DNA of 64,000 nt from Candidatus Enterococcus leclercqii (GCF_009933135.1 NZ_MAEH01000021.1:124001-188000); one strand, 5' to 3'. Counted from the first letter of the stretch, positions 52,945 to 63,852 are shown. A program made the numbers and translations. Notes: generated by a model from the sequence alone, not told the origin.

Positions 52945-55512
52945 TCATTTCAAATAAATTCTAACAACTGTTTTTCCCCCATGAACGATCATTTCCATTT
53001 TACCATTGTGCGCGTGAACAATGGTTTTTACAATGCTTAAACCAATGCCCAGTCCATTTTTTGAATCCACCGGCACTTCATTTGTATTGATTAAATTTGA
53101 CTGAATCTTTTGAAATTGTTCCAAGGGAATTTCTCCATCATTTTCAATTTCAAAGACAGTTTGTTCCCTCTCTTGGGCTACCGACAGCCGAACAGGATGC
53201 TTTTGCTCTCCGTGTCTAAAAGCATTCTCCACTAAATTAAAAAGCGCTTGCTCGATTAAAATAGGATCCGCTTGTATAAAAATGACATCCTGAGGCAAAT
53301 GAACAATCACTTGTTCTTTAGGATAAACTTTTTTCAGATGTTTATAAACGGCTTCCACAATCTCCTCTACAGGTTCCATTGTTTTCGTAACCTTCATTGT
53401 ATCCATATTGATGCGGGTAATTGATAGTAAATTTTCTACCATACGAATGAGCCATTGTGATTCTTCCTGAATATCACGCAATAGTTTTTGTCGAGTGGCT
53501 TCTTTTAAATCCGTTCCTACACCTAATGTCTCTGTAATTCCGGAAATAACGGTGAGAGGGGTTCTTAAATCATGGGAGACAGCTCGCAAAAGGTTACTTC
53601 GTACTTTTTCCCGCTCATTTTCCAACTCTACTCGCTCTTTTTCATTTTTTAATTCTGTTTGTTCCAAAATTACAGCGATTTGCGTCAAGACCAATCTTAA
53701 GTAATTCAGCTGATTATTTTCTAGTTCAAGACCACTTCTTCTTTCTACACCTAACACAGCAAAGGTTTTACCACTTGCGACGATTGGTAAATAAAACCCT
53801 TTTGCACCAATTAAAGTATCCGTTCCATTTCCTGCTTCTCTCTGATTTTTAGCAGACCAAAAAGCAACAGCTGCTTCATCCGGGTTATTTAGAATGGATT
53901 TTTTTCCAGCCAGAAAATGTACACTCTCAACGTTCGCTTGAGAATCAAAGAGTATAATTTCACGTTCCAGCAATCTAGACAAATAGGTTGCTGAAATATC
54001 AAATATTTGTTCGCGGCTTTCGGCTAAAACGTACTGTTTGTTCAGTTCATAGAGAATCTCCATCTGATGTTCTTTTTCCATTGAGTTTTCTGCTTGCTTT
54101 TTCAAACGAACCATCAAATTACTGATCATTAGTGCCACAATCAGCATAATCAACAATGTAATAGGATACCCTTGCTTATAAACCGTTAACGAATATAATG
54201 GTTCGACAAAAAACCAGTTAAAAGAGAGCACGCTCAAAATGGAAGATAACGCACTCCAAAAGTAGCCGGAGGTGGTTCGTGCGACTAGTAAGATGAAAAA
54301 TATATAAACAAGCATCAAATTCTGATCACCAACATGGAGATACTGCATCAATTCCGTCACAACAGTGGCTAAAAGGACGCTGCCCAGTGCAATGCCTAAA
54401 TCCTTTCCACCACCCTCAATCACCTTTCGCACATTCAATAAAAAGGGCGACTTTTCTTCACTAAAGGGAATCAAGTGAATTTCTGTATCCGTTAGACGTC
54501 TTAGTAGACGATCATCAAAATCTTCAGAAAAAATTTTTTCATACCAAGGCTGTCGTAAATTTTTTCCCATAATAATATCTGTCACACCGGTCATTTTAGC
54601 AAATTCTACAATGGTCTCAAAACTATCATCTTCTTCAATACTAATTACTTCTGCCCCCAGCTTATCCGCTAACGAAATATTCGTAGAGGTATGCTCCTCA
54701 GATGCACGTATCTGAATAACCGTCCACTCGGCGCCTAAGCCTTGTGCTAATCGCGCTGTCCAACGAATACACTTTTCCGTCATCTTAGGAAAAGCATCAT
54801 TGACGACTGTCAAAAGTTTACTTTGAATGCCACTCGTCTTGCTGCTTATTCGGTTAATATGGTCGGAGGCCCGCTGAATAGCAAGACCTCTTAATTGATC
54901 TAATTTTTTTGGAATGAAAAAGTTTTCCAGGGCACGACGGGCATTTTCATTTGCGTAAATCTTCCCTTGATTCAACCGTTCAATCAGTTCTTCAGGTTCT
55001 ACATCAATGACTTTTATCGTCGCTTGCTGCAAAAAAGTATCTGGTACCGTTTCTTTGACTTCAATCCCGGTTACTTCTGACACAATATCATTCAGACTTT
55101 CCAAATGTTGCACATTAATAGTGGTGAAGACATCAATTCCTGCATTTAAGAGCTCATCAACATCTTGATAACGTTTACGATTTCGAGAGCCTTCCGCATT
55201 TGTATGTGCCAATTCATCAATCAGCACGATTTCCGGCTTTCGTGCGATGATCTCGTCAATATCCGGTTCGAGTAAAATCAATTGTTTATAGGCGATTTTT
55301 TTGGGTAAAATTTGTGGCAATCCTTTTAACAAGCGATTAGTATCTGGCCGTTCATGAGGCTCAATATAGCCCACCATCACATTTTTTCCCATCTCTAATA
55401 GTTCATGAGCTTCTGCCAGCATCCCATAGGTTTTCCCAACACCGGCTGCAAAACCAAAGAAGACTCGTAATCGCCCTCGACTTCCATCCCCTACTTGTGC
55501 TTGATTCGACAT
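52945..55512 (-). CDS. kdpD: KdpD potassium/turgor sensor histidine kinase
   Basis: An 855-residue sensor. The KdpD N-terminal domain has Walker A GFAAGVGKT (residues 20-28) and IDELAHTNAEGSRN. A USP domain follows (about 240-360), then four transmembrane helices of the DUF4118 type (about 375-470) and a GAF domain. HisKA has VSHDLRTPLTVISG (His about 643), and the HATPase has NLVENAFRHG and GLGIGLSI. The USP domain in some Firmicutes KdpD binds c-di-AMP; here this is inference. AGGGGG precedes the ATG. It lies between kdpC and kdpE, apart from kdpC by a 71-base spacer with a small hairpin (55548-55572). Confidence 0.95.
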   Translation of the reverse strand: MSNQAQVGDGSRGRLRVFFGFAAGVGKTYGMLAEAHELLEMGKNVMVGYIEPHERPDTNRLLKGLPQILPKKIAYKQLILLEPDIDEIIARKPEIVLIDELAHTNAEGSRNRKRYQDVDELLNAGIDVFTTINVQHLESLNDIVSEVTGIEVKETVPDTFLQQATIKVIDVEPEELIERLNQGKIYANENARRALENFFIPKKLDQLRGLAIQRASDHINRISSKTSGIQSKLLTVVNDAFPKMTEKCIRWTARLAQGLGAEWTVIQIRASEEHTSTNISLADKLGAEVISIEEDDSFETIVEFAKMTGVTDIIMGKNLRQPWYEKIFSEDFDDRLLRRLTDTEIHLIPFSEEKSPFLLNVRKVIEGGGKDLGIALGSVLLATVVTELMQYLHVGDQNLMLVYIFFILLVARTTSGYFWSALSSILSVLSFNWFFVEPLYSLTVYKQGYPITLLIMLIVALMISNLMVRLKKQAENSMEKEHQMEILYELNKQYVLAESREQIFDISATYLSRLLEREIILFDSQANVESVHFLAGKKSILNNPDEAAVAFWSAKNQREAGNGTDTLIGAKGFYLPIVASGKTFAVLGVERRSGLELENNQLNYLRLVLTQIAVILEQTELKNEKERVELENEREKVRSNLLRAVSHDLRTPLTVISGITETLGVGTDLKEATRQKLLRDIQEESQWLIRMVENLLSITRINMDTMKVTKTMEPVEEIVEAVYKHLKKVYPKEQVIVHLPQDVIFIQADPILIEQALFNLVENAFRHGEQKHPVRLSVAQEREQTVFEIENDGEIPLEQFQKIQSNLINTNEVPVDSKNGLGIGLSIVKTIVHAHNGKMEMIVHGGKTVVRIYLK

Positions 55513-55583
55513 TTACTAACCCCCTATTGAAAATAGAGAAGAATTCCCTGGCTCTTTTTAATCACGAGCCAGAGAACTACCCA

Positions 55584-56114
55584 TTATGTTCTCAGTTTAT
55601 CTAATGCAAGGTTTAACTGCAAAACATTCACGAAATATCGATTAGAAAACCAATCTTTTTGACGATATTTATCAAGAAGACCCTGAATTATCTCTTTAGA
55701 TAAACCACGTTTTTTAGCAATACGATCTATTTGAAACCTGGCTGCTTCTAAACTAATGTCGGGATCTACACCACTAGCTGAAGCTGTGACTAAATCAACA
55801 GGAACTTTTTTTTGAGTTGGGTTCTTTTCTAATTCATTTATCACCCGTTTTTGAACAAGTCTCGCTTGCTCTATTGAAACTGGCGATAACTGTCTTACCT
55901 GGGTATCACGTCCCGAAAAATACTTGTCTTGTTGAAACGATTGTCCAATCAATTTTGAACCAACGACCTGACTGTCTATGGTTATCTTACTCCCATTAGC
56001 CTGTTCTGAAAAAAATAATTGACCTATACCTGTAACTGCTAAGGTATACACACCACCAAATACAAGCAAGCTCAAAAGTAAAAATCTCAAGCTGCTAAAA
56101 AGAATCTTTTTCAT
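55584..56114 (-). CDS. kdpC: KdpC potassium-transporting ATPase subunit
   Basis: A 176-residue single-pass membrane protein with an N-terminal helix (about residues 9-30) and a periplasm-type soluble domain. It carries the family sequences GSKLIGQSF and YFSGRDTQVRQLSP, then LVTASASGVDPDISLEAARFQ near residue 115. It anchors and assists KdpB. GGAG precedes the ATG. Tight spacing to kdpB (15 bases) indicates co-transcription. Slightly shorter than the enterobacterial protein. Confidence 0.93.
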   Translation of the reverse strand: MKKILFSSLRFLLLSLLVFGGVYTLAVTGIGQLFFSEQANGSKITIDSQVVGSKLIGQSFQQDKYFSGRDTQVRQLSPVSIEQARLVQKRVINELEKNPTQKKVPVDLVTASASGVDPDISLEAARFQIDRIAKKRGLSKEIIQGLLDKYRQKDWFSNRYFVNVLQLNLALDKLRT

Positions 56115-56129
56115 GAAGATTACTCCTTC

Positions 56130-58163
56130 TTATAGAATAATTACTGACAAAACGATGTCGATGAGTTTAATGAAGATAAAAGGTGCGATGACACCACCAA
56201 GTCCGTAGACCAATAGATTATGCCGCAAAATTTGACTGGCAGGCTTCTCTTGATATTTTACCCCTCTTAGTGCTAGTGGGATTAGTGCCACAATAATCAC
56301 TGCATTATAAATTACTGCAGCTAAAATAGCCGTCAATGGGCTCCCCAATCTCATGATGTTCAATTGATCTAGTTGAGGATAAATACTATAAAACAATACG
56401 GGTATAACAGCAAAATACTTTGCAATGTCATTTGCAATACTGAATGTTGTAAGTGCACCTCGTGTCATTAAAAGTTGTTTGCCAATTTGTACGACTTGCA
56501 GCAGTTTCGTTGGACTTGAATCTAAGTCAATCATGTTCCCGGCTTCTTTTGCTGCTTGTGTTCCCGTATTCATTGCCATCGCTACATCGGCTTGAGCTAG
56601 GGCTGGGGCGTCGTTTGTCCCGTCGCCTGTCATGGCCACCAGATGCCCCTTTTCTTGATACTCGCGAATCAAATCCATTTTATTTTCCGGTGTCGCTTCA
56701 GCTAAAAAATCATCAACACCCGCTTCTGCAGCAATGGCCGCTGCCGTCAAGGGATTATCTCCAGTAATCATGATAGTTTTGATTCCCATTTTACGCATAT
56801 CCGAGAACTTTTCTTTCACACCATTTTTTACAATATCTTTTAAATAAACAACACCCATAACTCGATAATTTTTGACAACTACTAAAGGTGTGCCCCCTGC
56901 CCGCGCTACCCTATCAACAATTTCATCACATTTAGGCGGGTATAGCTCACCTTTTGATTGCACATACTGTTTCATCGTATCGGCAGCGCCTTTTCGAATC
57001 TCATCGCCGTGATAATCAATGCCACTCATTCGCGTTTTTGCGCTAAAGTCGATAAATTTCACCTCGGACTTTCGAAATTCTCGTTCCCGTATATTAAATC
57101 GTTCCTTCGCTAAGATTACGATACTACGACCTTCTGCCGTTTCATCGGCTAAAGAGGAGAGCTGTGCCACATCTGCAAGCTGTTCTTCACTTACCCCATT
57201 AACTGGTAAAAATTCACTTGCTCGCCGATTTCCTAAAGTAATTGTGCCGGTTTTATCTAGCAAAAGGACATCTACGTCCCCTGCTGCTTCAATCGCACGT
57301 CCACTCATGGCGATGACATTCTCTTTTGTCAAACGACTCATACCAGCAATTCCGATGGAAGAAATCAATGCGCCAATTGTTGTAGGTGCTAAACAAATTA
57401 GCAAGGCAATAACAATAATCATAGAAAGTGCTTCTCCTTTTCCTGATAATTGACTGCTAAAGTCAGTAAAAGGAATCAGAGTAATAGCGACCGTCAAAAA
57501 AATAATCGTCAATGTAATCAAAAAAATCTGTAAACCAACTTCATTCGGCGTCTTTTTTCGTTGTGTCCCTTCCACCATAGCAATCATTTTGTCTAAAAAT
57601 GATTCACCATTCTCCGAAGTGACACGAATGACAAGATAGTCCGAAACAACGGTTGTCCCACCTGTCACAGCACTGCGGTCGCCACCAGATTCCCTAATAA
57701 CAGGGGCCGATTCACCTGTTATAGCACTTTCGTCAACTGAAGCTGCCCCTTCAATTACATCACCGTCGGCAGGGATTTGCTCCCCGGCTCTCACGTAAAC
57801 GAGATCATCCCGCTTCAAATCCGACGATCGTAGTTCGATAAAGTGCTCGCTTTTAATATCATCAAGATGATTGATTTTGTATGTCATGACCTCTTTTTTT
57901 GCCTGTTTTAGACTATCCGCTTGTGCTTTTCCACGACCTTCTGCTACTGCTTCTGCAAAATTTGCAAAGAGTAAGGTCAGCCATAAAAAAATAGTTATAG
58001 AGATACTAAACCAGAGTGGGACACGCATCGGATAAAAACATAATAGCGTAGTCGCAATCGCTCCTAAATAGACAACAAACATGACTGGATTTCTAATTTG
58101 TTGACGGGGATCCATCTTTTTAAAGGATTGCCCTATAGCCCACTGATAAACGTTTTTCATCAT
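56130..58163 (-). CDS. kdpB: KdpB potassium-transporting P-type ATPase subunit
   Basis: A 677-residue P-type ATPase. The phosphorylated aspartate lies in [11 protein letters not shown] (about residue 303), the actuator domain has TGESAPV (about 152-158), the hinge has GDNPLTA and [17 protein letters not shown], and four or more membrane segments flank the soluble domains. It energises K+ uptake through KdpA. Two adjacent ATGs (58163, 58160) follow AGGAGAAG, so the first residue is uncertain by one. Length is normal. Confidence 0.96.
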   Translation of the reverse strand: MMKNVYQWAIGQSFKKMDPRQQIRNPVMFVVYLGAIATTLLCFYPMRVPLWFSISITIFLWLTLLFANFAEAVAEGRGKAQADSLKQAKKEVMTYKINHLDDIKSEHFIELRSSDLKRDDLVYVRAGEQIPADGDVIEGAASVDESAITGESAPVIRESGGDRSAVTGGTTVVSDYLVIRVTSENGESFLDKMIAMVEGTQRKKTPNEVGLQIFLITLTIIFLTVAITLIPFTDFSSQLSGKGEALSMIIVIALLICLAPTTIGALISSIGIAGMSRLTKENVIAMSGRAIEAAGDVDVLLLDKTGTITLGNRRASEFLPVNGVSEEQLADVAQLSSLADETAEGRSIVILAKERFNIREREFRKSEVKFIDFSAKTRMSGIDYHGDEIRKGAADTMKQYVQSKGELYPPKCDEIVDRVARAGGTPLVVVKNYRVMGVVYLKDIVKNGVKEKFSDMRKMGIKTIMITGDNPLTAAAIAAEAGVDDFLAEATPENKMDLIREYQEKGHLVAMTGDGTNDAPALAQADVAMAMNTGTQAAKEAGNMIDLDSSPTKLLQVVQIGKQLLMTRGALTTFSIANDIAKYFAVIPVLFYSIYPQLDQLNIMRLGSPLTAILAAVIYNAVIIVALIPLALRGVKYQEKPASQILRHNLLVYGLGGVIAPFIFIKLIDIVLSVIIL

Positions 58164-58175
58164 TTTTCTTCTCCT

Positions 58176-59852
58176 CTACCTCTGTGTAAAAAATTCTGCA
58201 ATTGGACCTAATGCCAATGAAGGCAAAAAGCTTAATGCGCCAATTACCAAAATCACAATCATTAACATTGATACAAAAGTTGGACTAACTGTTGATAATG
58301 TTCCCGAACCCAAGGCCGCTTTTTTCTTAGCTCCCATATTTTCGGCTAGAAATAGAATTGCTATTATTGGTAAATATCTCGAGATAAGCATAAGTAGACT
58401 GCCTAAACCATTTAAAAATGGTGTATTTGCCAATAGTCCGCCAAAAGCACTTCCGTTATTATTTGCTAGGGATGTAGCGCCATATAATAGTTCACTAAAG
58501 GCATGGGGGCCACGGTTAGTCAACCAACTCATAATATCTGGATGCAAAACCAGTGCCATAGCACCAAAAAGTGTAAGCATTAAAGGGGTTAAGATAACCA
58601 AGCTGGCCATTTTGATATCAAAAGCTTCAATCTTTTTTCCAAGATATTCCGGTGTACGTCCAACTAATAACCCTGCAATAAAAACAGCCAACATGAGAAA
58701 GGCCAACATGCCATAAAGGCCACTTCCCACTCCTCCAAAAATAATCTCACCCAGTTGCATTAAAAACATGGGTACGGCTCCGCCAAGAGGGGTAAAACTG
58801 TCTAATACTGAATTTACAGAGCCATTCGAAGCCGCGGTAGTCGCGACTGCCCATAAACTTGACCAGCCAATACCAAATCGCACTTCTTTTCCTTCAAAAT
58901 TCATTTCGCCTAATAGTTGCGCACCATTTACTCCAATAAATTCACTAAATGCTACTCCAAGAAATGCTAACGATAAAAAGACCAGCGAAACAGTTAAGAT
59001 CGTTCGCCCTTGTTTCCAATCTTTCATCCAAAAGCCAAAGGTAAAAATTAGAGCTGCCGGAATCAAAAGAATCGCAATGTTTTCCAAAAAGTTGGATAAG
59101 AGAGTTGGATTCTCAAATGGATACGCAGAGTTGGCACCAAAGAAACCACCACCATTTGTTCCAAGCTGTTTAATTGCTACTTGGCTGGCTACTGGTCCTA
59201 GAGATAGCCATGCTTCTTTTCCCTCCAATCCCTGATAAGAGATACCAGATTGAAAAGTTTGCACGACGCCTTGTGAGATGAGTATAACTGCTAGAATAAA
59301 GGATAATGGCAACAGAATATAGACCAAGCTGCGGGTCAAATCTTGCCAGAAATTTCCTAACCCTTTCTTTTTAACTTGAGAAAGGCCACGAAGAAGTGCT
59401 ATTAGCACAGAAAGACCAATGCCTGCCGATACAAAATTTTGAACAGTCAGTCCAAACATTTGCGACAGATTGGACAAGGTCGTTTCCCCTGCAAAAGCTT
59501 GCCAGTTTGTATTGGTTACAAAACTTACTGCTGTATTTATCGCCAATGACACGGAAAGATTTTCTACAGTGGCACCTCCCGGTAAAAAATGTTGCGTCAT
59601 CAGTAGTAACATGAGCAACAGGATGGAACAAAAGCTCAATAGTAACAGTGTAAAGAGATAACGCTTGGCTGACATTTCTTTTTTACTAGCCGGTCCAATC
59701 ACTTTGTAAAATAGGCGCTCCAAAGGTCGTAAAAAACCAACTCCTTTAGGTACTCTTCCCTGCATAATTTCTTTTATATACCAACCTAATGGCACCGCTA
59801 ATAACAATAGGATAAACAGAAAAAAAATCCCTTGATAAACAACGCTACTCAT
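58176..59852 (-). CDS. kdpA: KdpA potassium-binding channel subunit
   Basis: A 558-residue channel-like membrane protein with about ten helices and four selectivity-filter repeats. The second repeat is visible as GTNGGGFFGANSAYPFENP (about residues 230-248), and the FVTNTNWQAF segment (about 112-121) is the first. It forms the K+ path of the Kdp complex. Its ATG overlaps the stop of kdpF (ATGA). Confidence 0.96.
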   Translation of the reverse strand: MSSVVYQGIFFLFILLLLAVPLGWYIKEIMQGRVPKGVGFLRPLERLFYKVIGPASKKEMSAKRYLFTLLLLSFCSILLLMLLLMTQHFLPGGATVENLSVSLAINTAVSFVTNTNWQAFAGETTLSNLSQMFGLTVQNFVSAGIGLSVLIALLRGLSQVKKKGLGNFWQDLTRSLVYILLPLSFILAVILISQGVVQTFQSGISYQGLEGKEAWLSLGPVASQVAIKQLGTNGGGFFGANSAYPFENPTLLSNFLENIAILLIPAALIFTFGFWMKDWKQGRTILTVSLVFLSLAFLGVAFSEFIGVNGAQLLGEMNFEGKEVRFGIGWSSLWAVATTAASNGSVNSVLDSFTPLGGAVPMFLMQLGEIIFGGVGSGLYGMLAFLMLAVFIAGLLVGRTPEYLGKKIEAFDIKMASLVILTPLMLTLFGAMALVLHPDIMSWLTNRGPHAFSELLYGATSLANNNGSAFGGLLANTPFLNGLGSLLMLISRYLPIIAILFLAENMGAKKKAALGSGTLSTVSPTFVSMLMIVILVIGALSFLPSLALGPIAEFFTQR

Positions 59853-59929
59853 AATTCTTCCCCCTTAAATAAAAACCAGAAAAGATAGATCATCAACAGA
59901 AAACCAATGATGCCCAAAAAAACTATCAC
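59849..59929 (-). CDS. kdpF: KdpF small membrane subunit
   Basis: A 26-residue single-helix protein starting with GTG (59927-59929), MIVFLGIIGFLLMIYLFWFL then FKGEEL. AAGGAG lies 9 bases upstream, and its TGA overlaps the kdpA ATG (ATGA), which gives tight translational coupling. The size, hydrophobicity and place before kdpA match KdpF, the lipid-like stabilising subunit of KdpABC. Such a short gene with a non-ATG start is easily missed. Confidence 0.85.
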   Translation of the reverse strand: MIVFLGIIGFLLMIYLFWFLFKGEEL

Positions 59930-60001
59930 TCTATTTCACTCCTTTTTTCATTGCTCGCTATGAAATCATTCGACTTCCTTTACATTGCAACTATACAAAA
60001 A

Positions 60002-60058
60002 AGCATATAAAGATAGTGTGAAACTTTGATTCGTTTCTTTACACTATCTTTATATGCT
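60002..60058 (-). terminator. Perfect hairpin with T run directly upstream of kdpF
   Basis: AGCATATAAAGATAGTGT (60002-60019) and its exact complement (60041-60058) flank a 21-base loop whose ends (GAAAC/GTTTC) extend the stem. On the minus strand a run of Ts follows, only 70 bases before kdpF. It therefore looks like an intrinsic terminator within the kdp leader, so an attenuator; a large KdpE binding palindrome is the alternative. Confidence 0.6.
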
Positions 60059-60444
60059 GCATCAATACTTGAGAGTCATGAGCTATTTGCATTTTTTATT
60101 CCCAACAATACTTCTTTTAAAAAGCTGATTCATTATCCCTGAAAACGTGTTGTGACTTTCTGATGCCTTTTTAATCTTGAAAACCGGGCTCGTTTTCCTA
60201 CTTTGCCCTGAATTAAGCAATTGTCAAAATCAGCTTTCTATCCCATTGAATTTTCAGATAGTACACCACTATTCTGGTTCACAAAAAAATAGCTTAAGCC
60301 GGAACACCTAACCCTCTTTACCAGAAAAAGATAGAATTTGCGAGTAATTATAAGAGTGATTCAGTGATAAGCTGAAAACTGCCTGATAATCAGTATTAAA
60401 AACTGTCTTTCTTTTTCCATCAAAAACTTGCAAAAGAAAAAAGA

Positions 60445-60476
60445 TCCACAACCCATGATGAATGTGGGATTGCGGA
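60445..60476 (-). terminator. Intrinsic terminator of lepA
   Basis: On the minus strand CCGCAATCCCA pairs with TGGGTTGTGG (one bulge, GU pairs), followed by TTTTTTCTTTT. It lies about 90 bases after the lepA stop. Confidence 0.8.
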
Positions 60477-60565
60477 CCATAGTAAAAATGTATTTTTTCA
60501 GGGGAGATTTTGGGGGAGTATTCTTGAAAACAGCCTTGTTATTTCACTTTTTTTCAGACAACCCC

Positions 60566-62404
60566 TTATTTCTTCTTAGGTTCATCCTCATCCATTTTCA
60601 GAACAGCCATGAAGGCTTCTTGCGGTACTTCCACTGAGCCAATCTGCTTCATACGCTTTTTGCCTTCTTTTTGTTTTTCCAAAAGTTTGCGTTTACGGGA
60701 AACGTCACCGCCGTAACATTTGGCTAGGACATTTTTACGCAGCGCTTTGATATCAGAGCGGGCAACGATTTTTTGTCCGATGGCAGCTTGGATGGGCACT
60801 TCAAATTGTTGACGCGGGATGAGTTGTTTCAGTTTTTCAACGATGGCTTTGCCTCGTTCATAGGCAAAATCGCGGTGAACAATAAAGCTTAAGGCATCGA
60901 CTGTTTCACCATTTAATAAGATATCCATCTTCACGAGTTTACTTGCCCGATAACCGGACATTTCATAATCGAGAGAGGCATATCCTTTAGTGGAGGATTT
61001 TAATTTGTCAAAAAAGTCGAACACGATTTCAGACAACGGAATCTCGTAAACGACGTTGACCCGATACTCATCCAGGTAATCCATCGTTACAAATTCGCCG
61101 CGTTTTCGTTGAGAAAGCTCCATTACAGCACCTACATAGTCATTGGGAACCATGATTTGTGCTTTCACGTAAGGCTCTTCTACGTCTTGGATTGAAACTG
61201 GGTCCGGGAAGTCTGCCGGATTGTCAACGACTATCGTTGAACCGTCTGTCTTATTAACATGGTAAATAACCGAAGGCGCGGTGGTGATTAGTTCCAGATT
61301 AAATTCGCGTTCCAACCGCTCTTGCACGACATCCATATGGAGCAGACCCAAGAAGCCACAACGGAAGCCAAAGCCCAACGCTTGGGAGGTTTCCGGTTCA
61401 AATTGCAGCGCCGAATCGTTCAACTCTAATTTTTCCAGCGCTTCTCGCAGATCGTTGTAGCGGGACGTCTCGATAGGATACAGTCCACAAAAGACCATTG
61501 GATTCATTTTACGATAACCTGGAAGCGCTTCTGTCGCTGGGTTTTCTGCCAAGGTTACCGTGTCCCCGACGCGAGTGTCGGCAACGGTTTTGATAGAGGC
61601 GGTCAAATACCCGACATCTCCCACCATCAGATAATCCCGTTGAATAGCTTTTGGCGAAAACACGCCGACTTCTGTTACTTCAAAAGTTTTGCCATTACTC
61701 ATCAATTGAATTTTATCCCCAGGTCGTACCACACCATCCATTACCCGAATGTTGAGTACCACCCCGCGATAGCTGTCATAAACAGAGTCAAAGATCAGTG
61801 CCTTCAAAGGCGCAGTCACATCTCCAGTCGGTGCCGGCACGTATTCTACAATCTGTTCCAGAATATCTTCAATACCAATACCCGCTTTGGCACTGGCTAA
61901 CACAGCTTCTGATGCATCAATTCCGATGACGTCTTCGATTTCTTTGCGGACTCGCTCAGGATCGGCAGCCGGCAGATCGATCTTGTTAATGACTGGTAGA
62001 ATCTCCAAATCATTGTCCAAGGCTAAATAAACATTGGCAAGTGTCTGGGCTTCAATCCCTTGGGCCGCATCTACCACCAACACCGCCCCTTCACAGGCTG
62101 CCAGACTGCGGGAGACTTCATAAGTAAAATCCACATGTCCCGGTGTGTCGATTAAGTGAAAAATATAGGTTTCACCGTCTTTAGCGGTATAATTCAGCTC
62201 AATAGCATTTAGCTTGATAGTGATTCCTCGTTCACGTTCCAGATCCATAGAATCCAACAGTTGATCTTGCATTTCCCGTTTGGTCACGGTATGGGTTTGT
62301 TCTAAGATTCGGTCTGCCAATGTAGACTTTCCGTGATCGATATGGGCAATAATGGAAAAATTACGAATCCGTTCTTGCCGATTCTGCATGTCTTGTATGT
62401 TCAA
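60566..62404 (-). CDS. lepA: Elongation factor 4 (LepA)
   Basis: A 612-residue translational GTPase. G1 lies in [12 protein letters not shown] (residues 20-31), G3 in DTPGHVDF, and G4 in NKIDLP. The C-terminal LepA domain includes [26 protein letters not shown]-type residues near the end. It acts in ribosome back-translocation or biogenesis. The start is TTG at 62404, 6-7 bases after GAGGA; the first ATG (62389) is out of reach of that site. Housekeeping, single gene, with a terminator at 60445-60476. Confidence 0.96.
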   Translation of the reverse strand: MNIQDMQNRQERIRNFSIIAHIDHGKSTLADRILEQTHTVTKREMQDQLLDSMDLERERGITIKLNAIELNYTAKDGETYIFHLIDTPGHVDFTYEVSRSLAACEGAVLVVDAAQGIEAQTLANVYLALDNDLEILPVINKIDLPAADPERVRKEIEDVIGIDASEAVLASAKAGIGIEDILEQIVEYVPAPTGDVTAPLKALIFDSVYDSYRGVVLNIRVMDGVVRPGDKIQLMSNGKTFEVTEVGVFSPKAIQRDYLMVGDVGYLTASIKTVADTRVGDTVTLAENPATEALPGYRKMNPMVFCGLYPIETSRYNDLREALEKLELNDSALQFEPETSQALGFGFRCGFLGLLHMDVVQERLEREFNLELITTAPSVIYHVNKTDGSTIVVDNPADFPDPVSIQDVEEPYVKAQIMVPNDYVGAVMELSQRKRGEFVTMDYLDEYRVNVVYEIPLSEIVFDFFDKLKSSTKGYASLDYEMSGYRASKLVKMDILLNGETVDALSFIVHRDFAYERGKAIVEKLKQLIPRQQFEVPIQAAIGQKIVARSDIKALRKNVLAKCYGGDVSRKRKLLEKQKEGKKRMKQIGSVEVPQEAFMAVLKMDEDEPKKK

Positions 62405-62592
62405 CTTGATTCCTCATTTCATTTCATTCAACAGGTCCCCAGCCAAAAGTGAATTAACCGGTGCGCCTTATGTTCAGCCTTCTCATTATACCAACGAATC
62501 CATCGAATTTAAAGACTTTTCCGCCTGTGGCTCGCCTAGGATAGACCCTGGGTTTCTCCGCTTTTCTTGCAACTGTCGGTTTGATGCAGTTC

Positions 62593-62601
62593 TGGTATAA
62601 T
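62593..62601 (+). promoter_or_regulatory. Extended -10 promoter for the acetyltransferase gene
   Basis: TGGTATAAT gives TG-N-TATAAT, a perfect extended -10, 31 bases before the chosen ATG. No good -35 box is seen at 17 bases, which is acceptable for extended -10 promoters. It also rules out the earlier in-frame starts. Confidence 0.65.
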
Positions 62602-62631
62602 AGGGCTAACAATGAAAATGGAGTTGAAAGT

Positions 62632-63852
62632 ATGGAATCTGATTTACGCCAAGACATGGAAATCCGTCCAGTAGGGCCTGAACACTTGGATCAGTTCAAT
62701 GAATTGCTAGCTTATGTTTTTCAAATAACAGAATCTGACATCGAAGAAAGTGGTTATGACAGTAAAAAAGAAATGATCAAATCGAAAAAGCCTATTTTGG
62801 ATTTATCAAAAGTTTATGGGTGGTTTCATAAAGATCAGCTGATTAGTCAAATCGCTATTTACCCTTGCGAAGTCAATATTCACGGCACGCCTTATAAAAT
62901 GGGCGGCGTAACCGGAGTTGGCACCTATCCGGAATATGCTGGTCACGGACTGATGCAAGAATTGATTCGACTGGCCCTGACAAACATGCGTGAAGATGGC
63001 CAATGGATCAGCTACTTGTATCCTTATAACATCCCCTACTATCGCCGTAAAGGCTGGGAGATTATGAGTGATAAACTGAGTTTCAAAATTCGTGACACCC
63101 AGCTGCCAAAACAAGTGGAAGTTGGTGGCGTTGTTGAGCGCAAGCAAGTAGACGATCCCGATGTCTACCTTGTGTATGATCAATTCTCGCTGATGAATCA
63201 CGGTGCTTTGACCCGCAGCAGTTTCCACTGGGAGGAATACTGGCGCTATGAAAATGAAGAAGAACGTACAGCAGCTGTCTATTACAATGCCCAGGGTGAA
63301 CCTCGTGGTGTCTTGTTTTACTGGGTAGCTGAAGAAGTCTTTCACATCAAAGAGATGTTTTATCTGGATCAAGAAGCCCGCAACGGCCTTTGGAACTTTA
63401 TTTCGGCTCACTTTTCCATGATTTACTGGGTAAAAGGCGATATTTACAAAAACGAACCTCTGGCTTTTCTCTTGGAGGACAGTCAGATAAAAGAAACGAT
63501 TGAGCCTTACTACATGGCCCGAATCGTGGATGTCGAACAGTTTCTGCGACAATTTCCGTTTTCAGCTTTCTCCGAACCTTTTCACTTCGAGGTGACTGAT
63601 CCAGTAGCTGAGTGGAATAACGGGATTTTCTCATTGAGTTGGTCAGAAGCTGACCAGCAGGCAAAAGTCACTCGCAAACCTTTGGGTAAAGCGGTCACTT
63701 TGGATATCCAGACCTTGAGCTGCTTATTGATGAACTACCGCCGGGCTGCCTATCTATCACGAATTGAGCGCTTAGTAACTGACAAACAAACGCTGCGCAC
63801 GTTAGAACAAATCATTCCAGACACCGAAGCCTACTTCAGTGATTATTTCTGA
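62632..63852 (+). CDS. Eis-family GNAT N-acetyltransferase
   Basis: A 406-residue protein with two GNAT folds and a SCP2-like C-terminal part. The acetyl-CoA segment is MGGVTGVGTYPEYAGHGLMQELI (about residues 83-105), and the C-terminal carboxylate belongs to SDYF, as in Eis-type enzymes that use the terminal carboxyl in catalysis. Relatives acetylate aminoglycosides or cellular amines; the substrate here is unknown. GGAG is 8 bases before the ATG at 62632. It is divergent from lepA. No clear terminator is seen before the window end. Confidence 0.88.
   Translation: MESDLRQDMEIRPVGPEHLDQFNELLAYVFQITESDIEESGYDSKKEMIKSKKPILDLSKVYGWFHKDQLISQIAIYPCEVNIHGTPYKMGGVTGVGTYPEYAGHGLMQELIRLALTNMREDGQWISYLYPYNIPYYRRKGWEIMSDKLSFKIRDTQLPKQVEVGGVVERKQVDDPDVYLVYDQFSLMNHGALTRSSFHWEEYWRYENEEERTAAVYYNAQGEPRGVLFYWVAEEVFHIKEMFYLDQEARNGLWNFISAHFSMIYWVKGDIYKNEPLAFLLEDSQIKETIEPYYMARIVDVEQFLRQFPFSAFSEPFHFEVTDPVAEWNNGIFSLSWSEADQQAKVTRKPLGKAVTLDIQTLSCLLMNYRRAAYLSRIERLVTDKQTLRTLEQIIPDTEAYFSDYF

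Larger units (their letters stand above)
59930..60565. other. Leader region of the kdp operon with hairpin, downstream of lepA
   Basis: About 640 bases with no supportable gene. Right to left, the lepA terminator lies at 60445-60476, then an AT-rich stretch of about 390 bases, then a perfect 18-bp hairpin (60002-60058), then 70 bases to kdpF. I looked for a ydaO-type c-di-AMP riboswitch and could not recognise its conserved blocks. Confidence 0.6.

Noticed and set aside
60059-60440. ydaO-type c-di-AMP riboswitch in the kdp leader
   Set aside because: Searched by eye on the minus strand; the conserved blocks are not recognisable, so no claim is made.
62806-63552. 248-residue open frame on the minus strand opposite the acetyltransferase
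   Set aside because: Antisense to a well-supported GNAT gene; no ribosome site or homology-like features.
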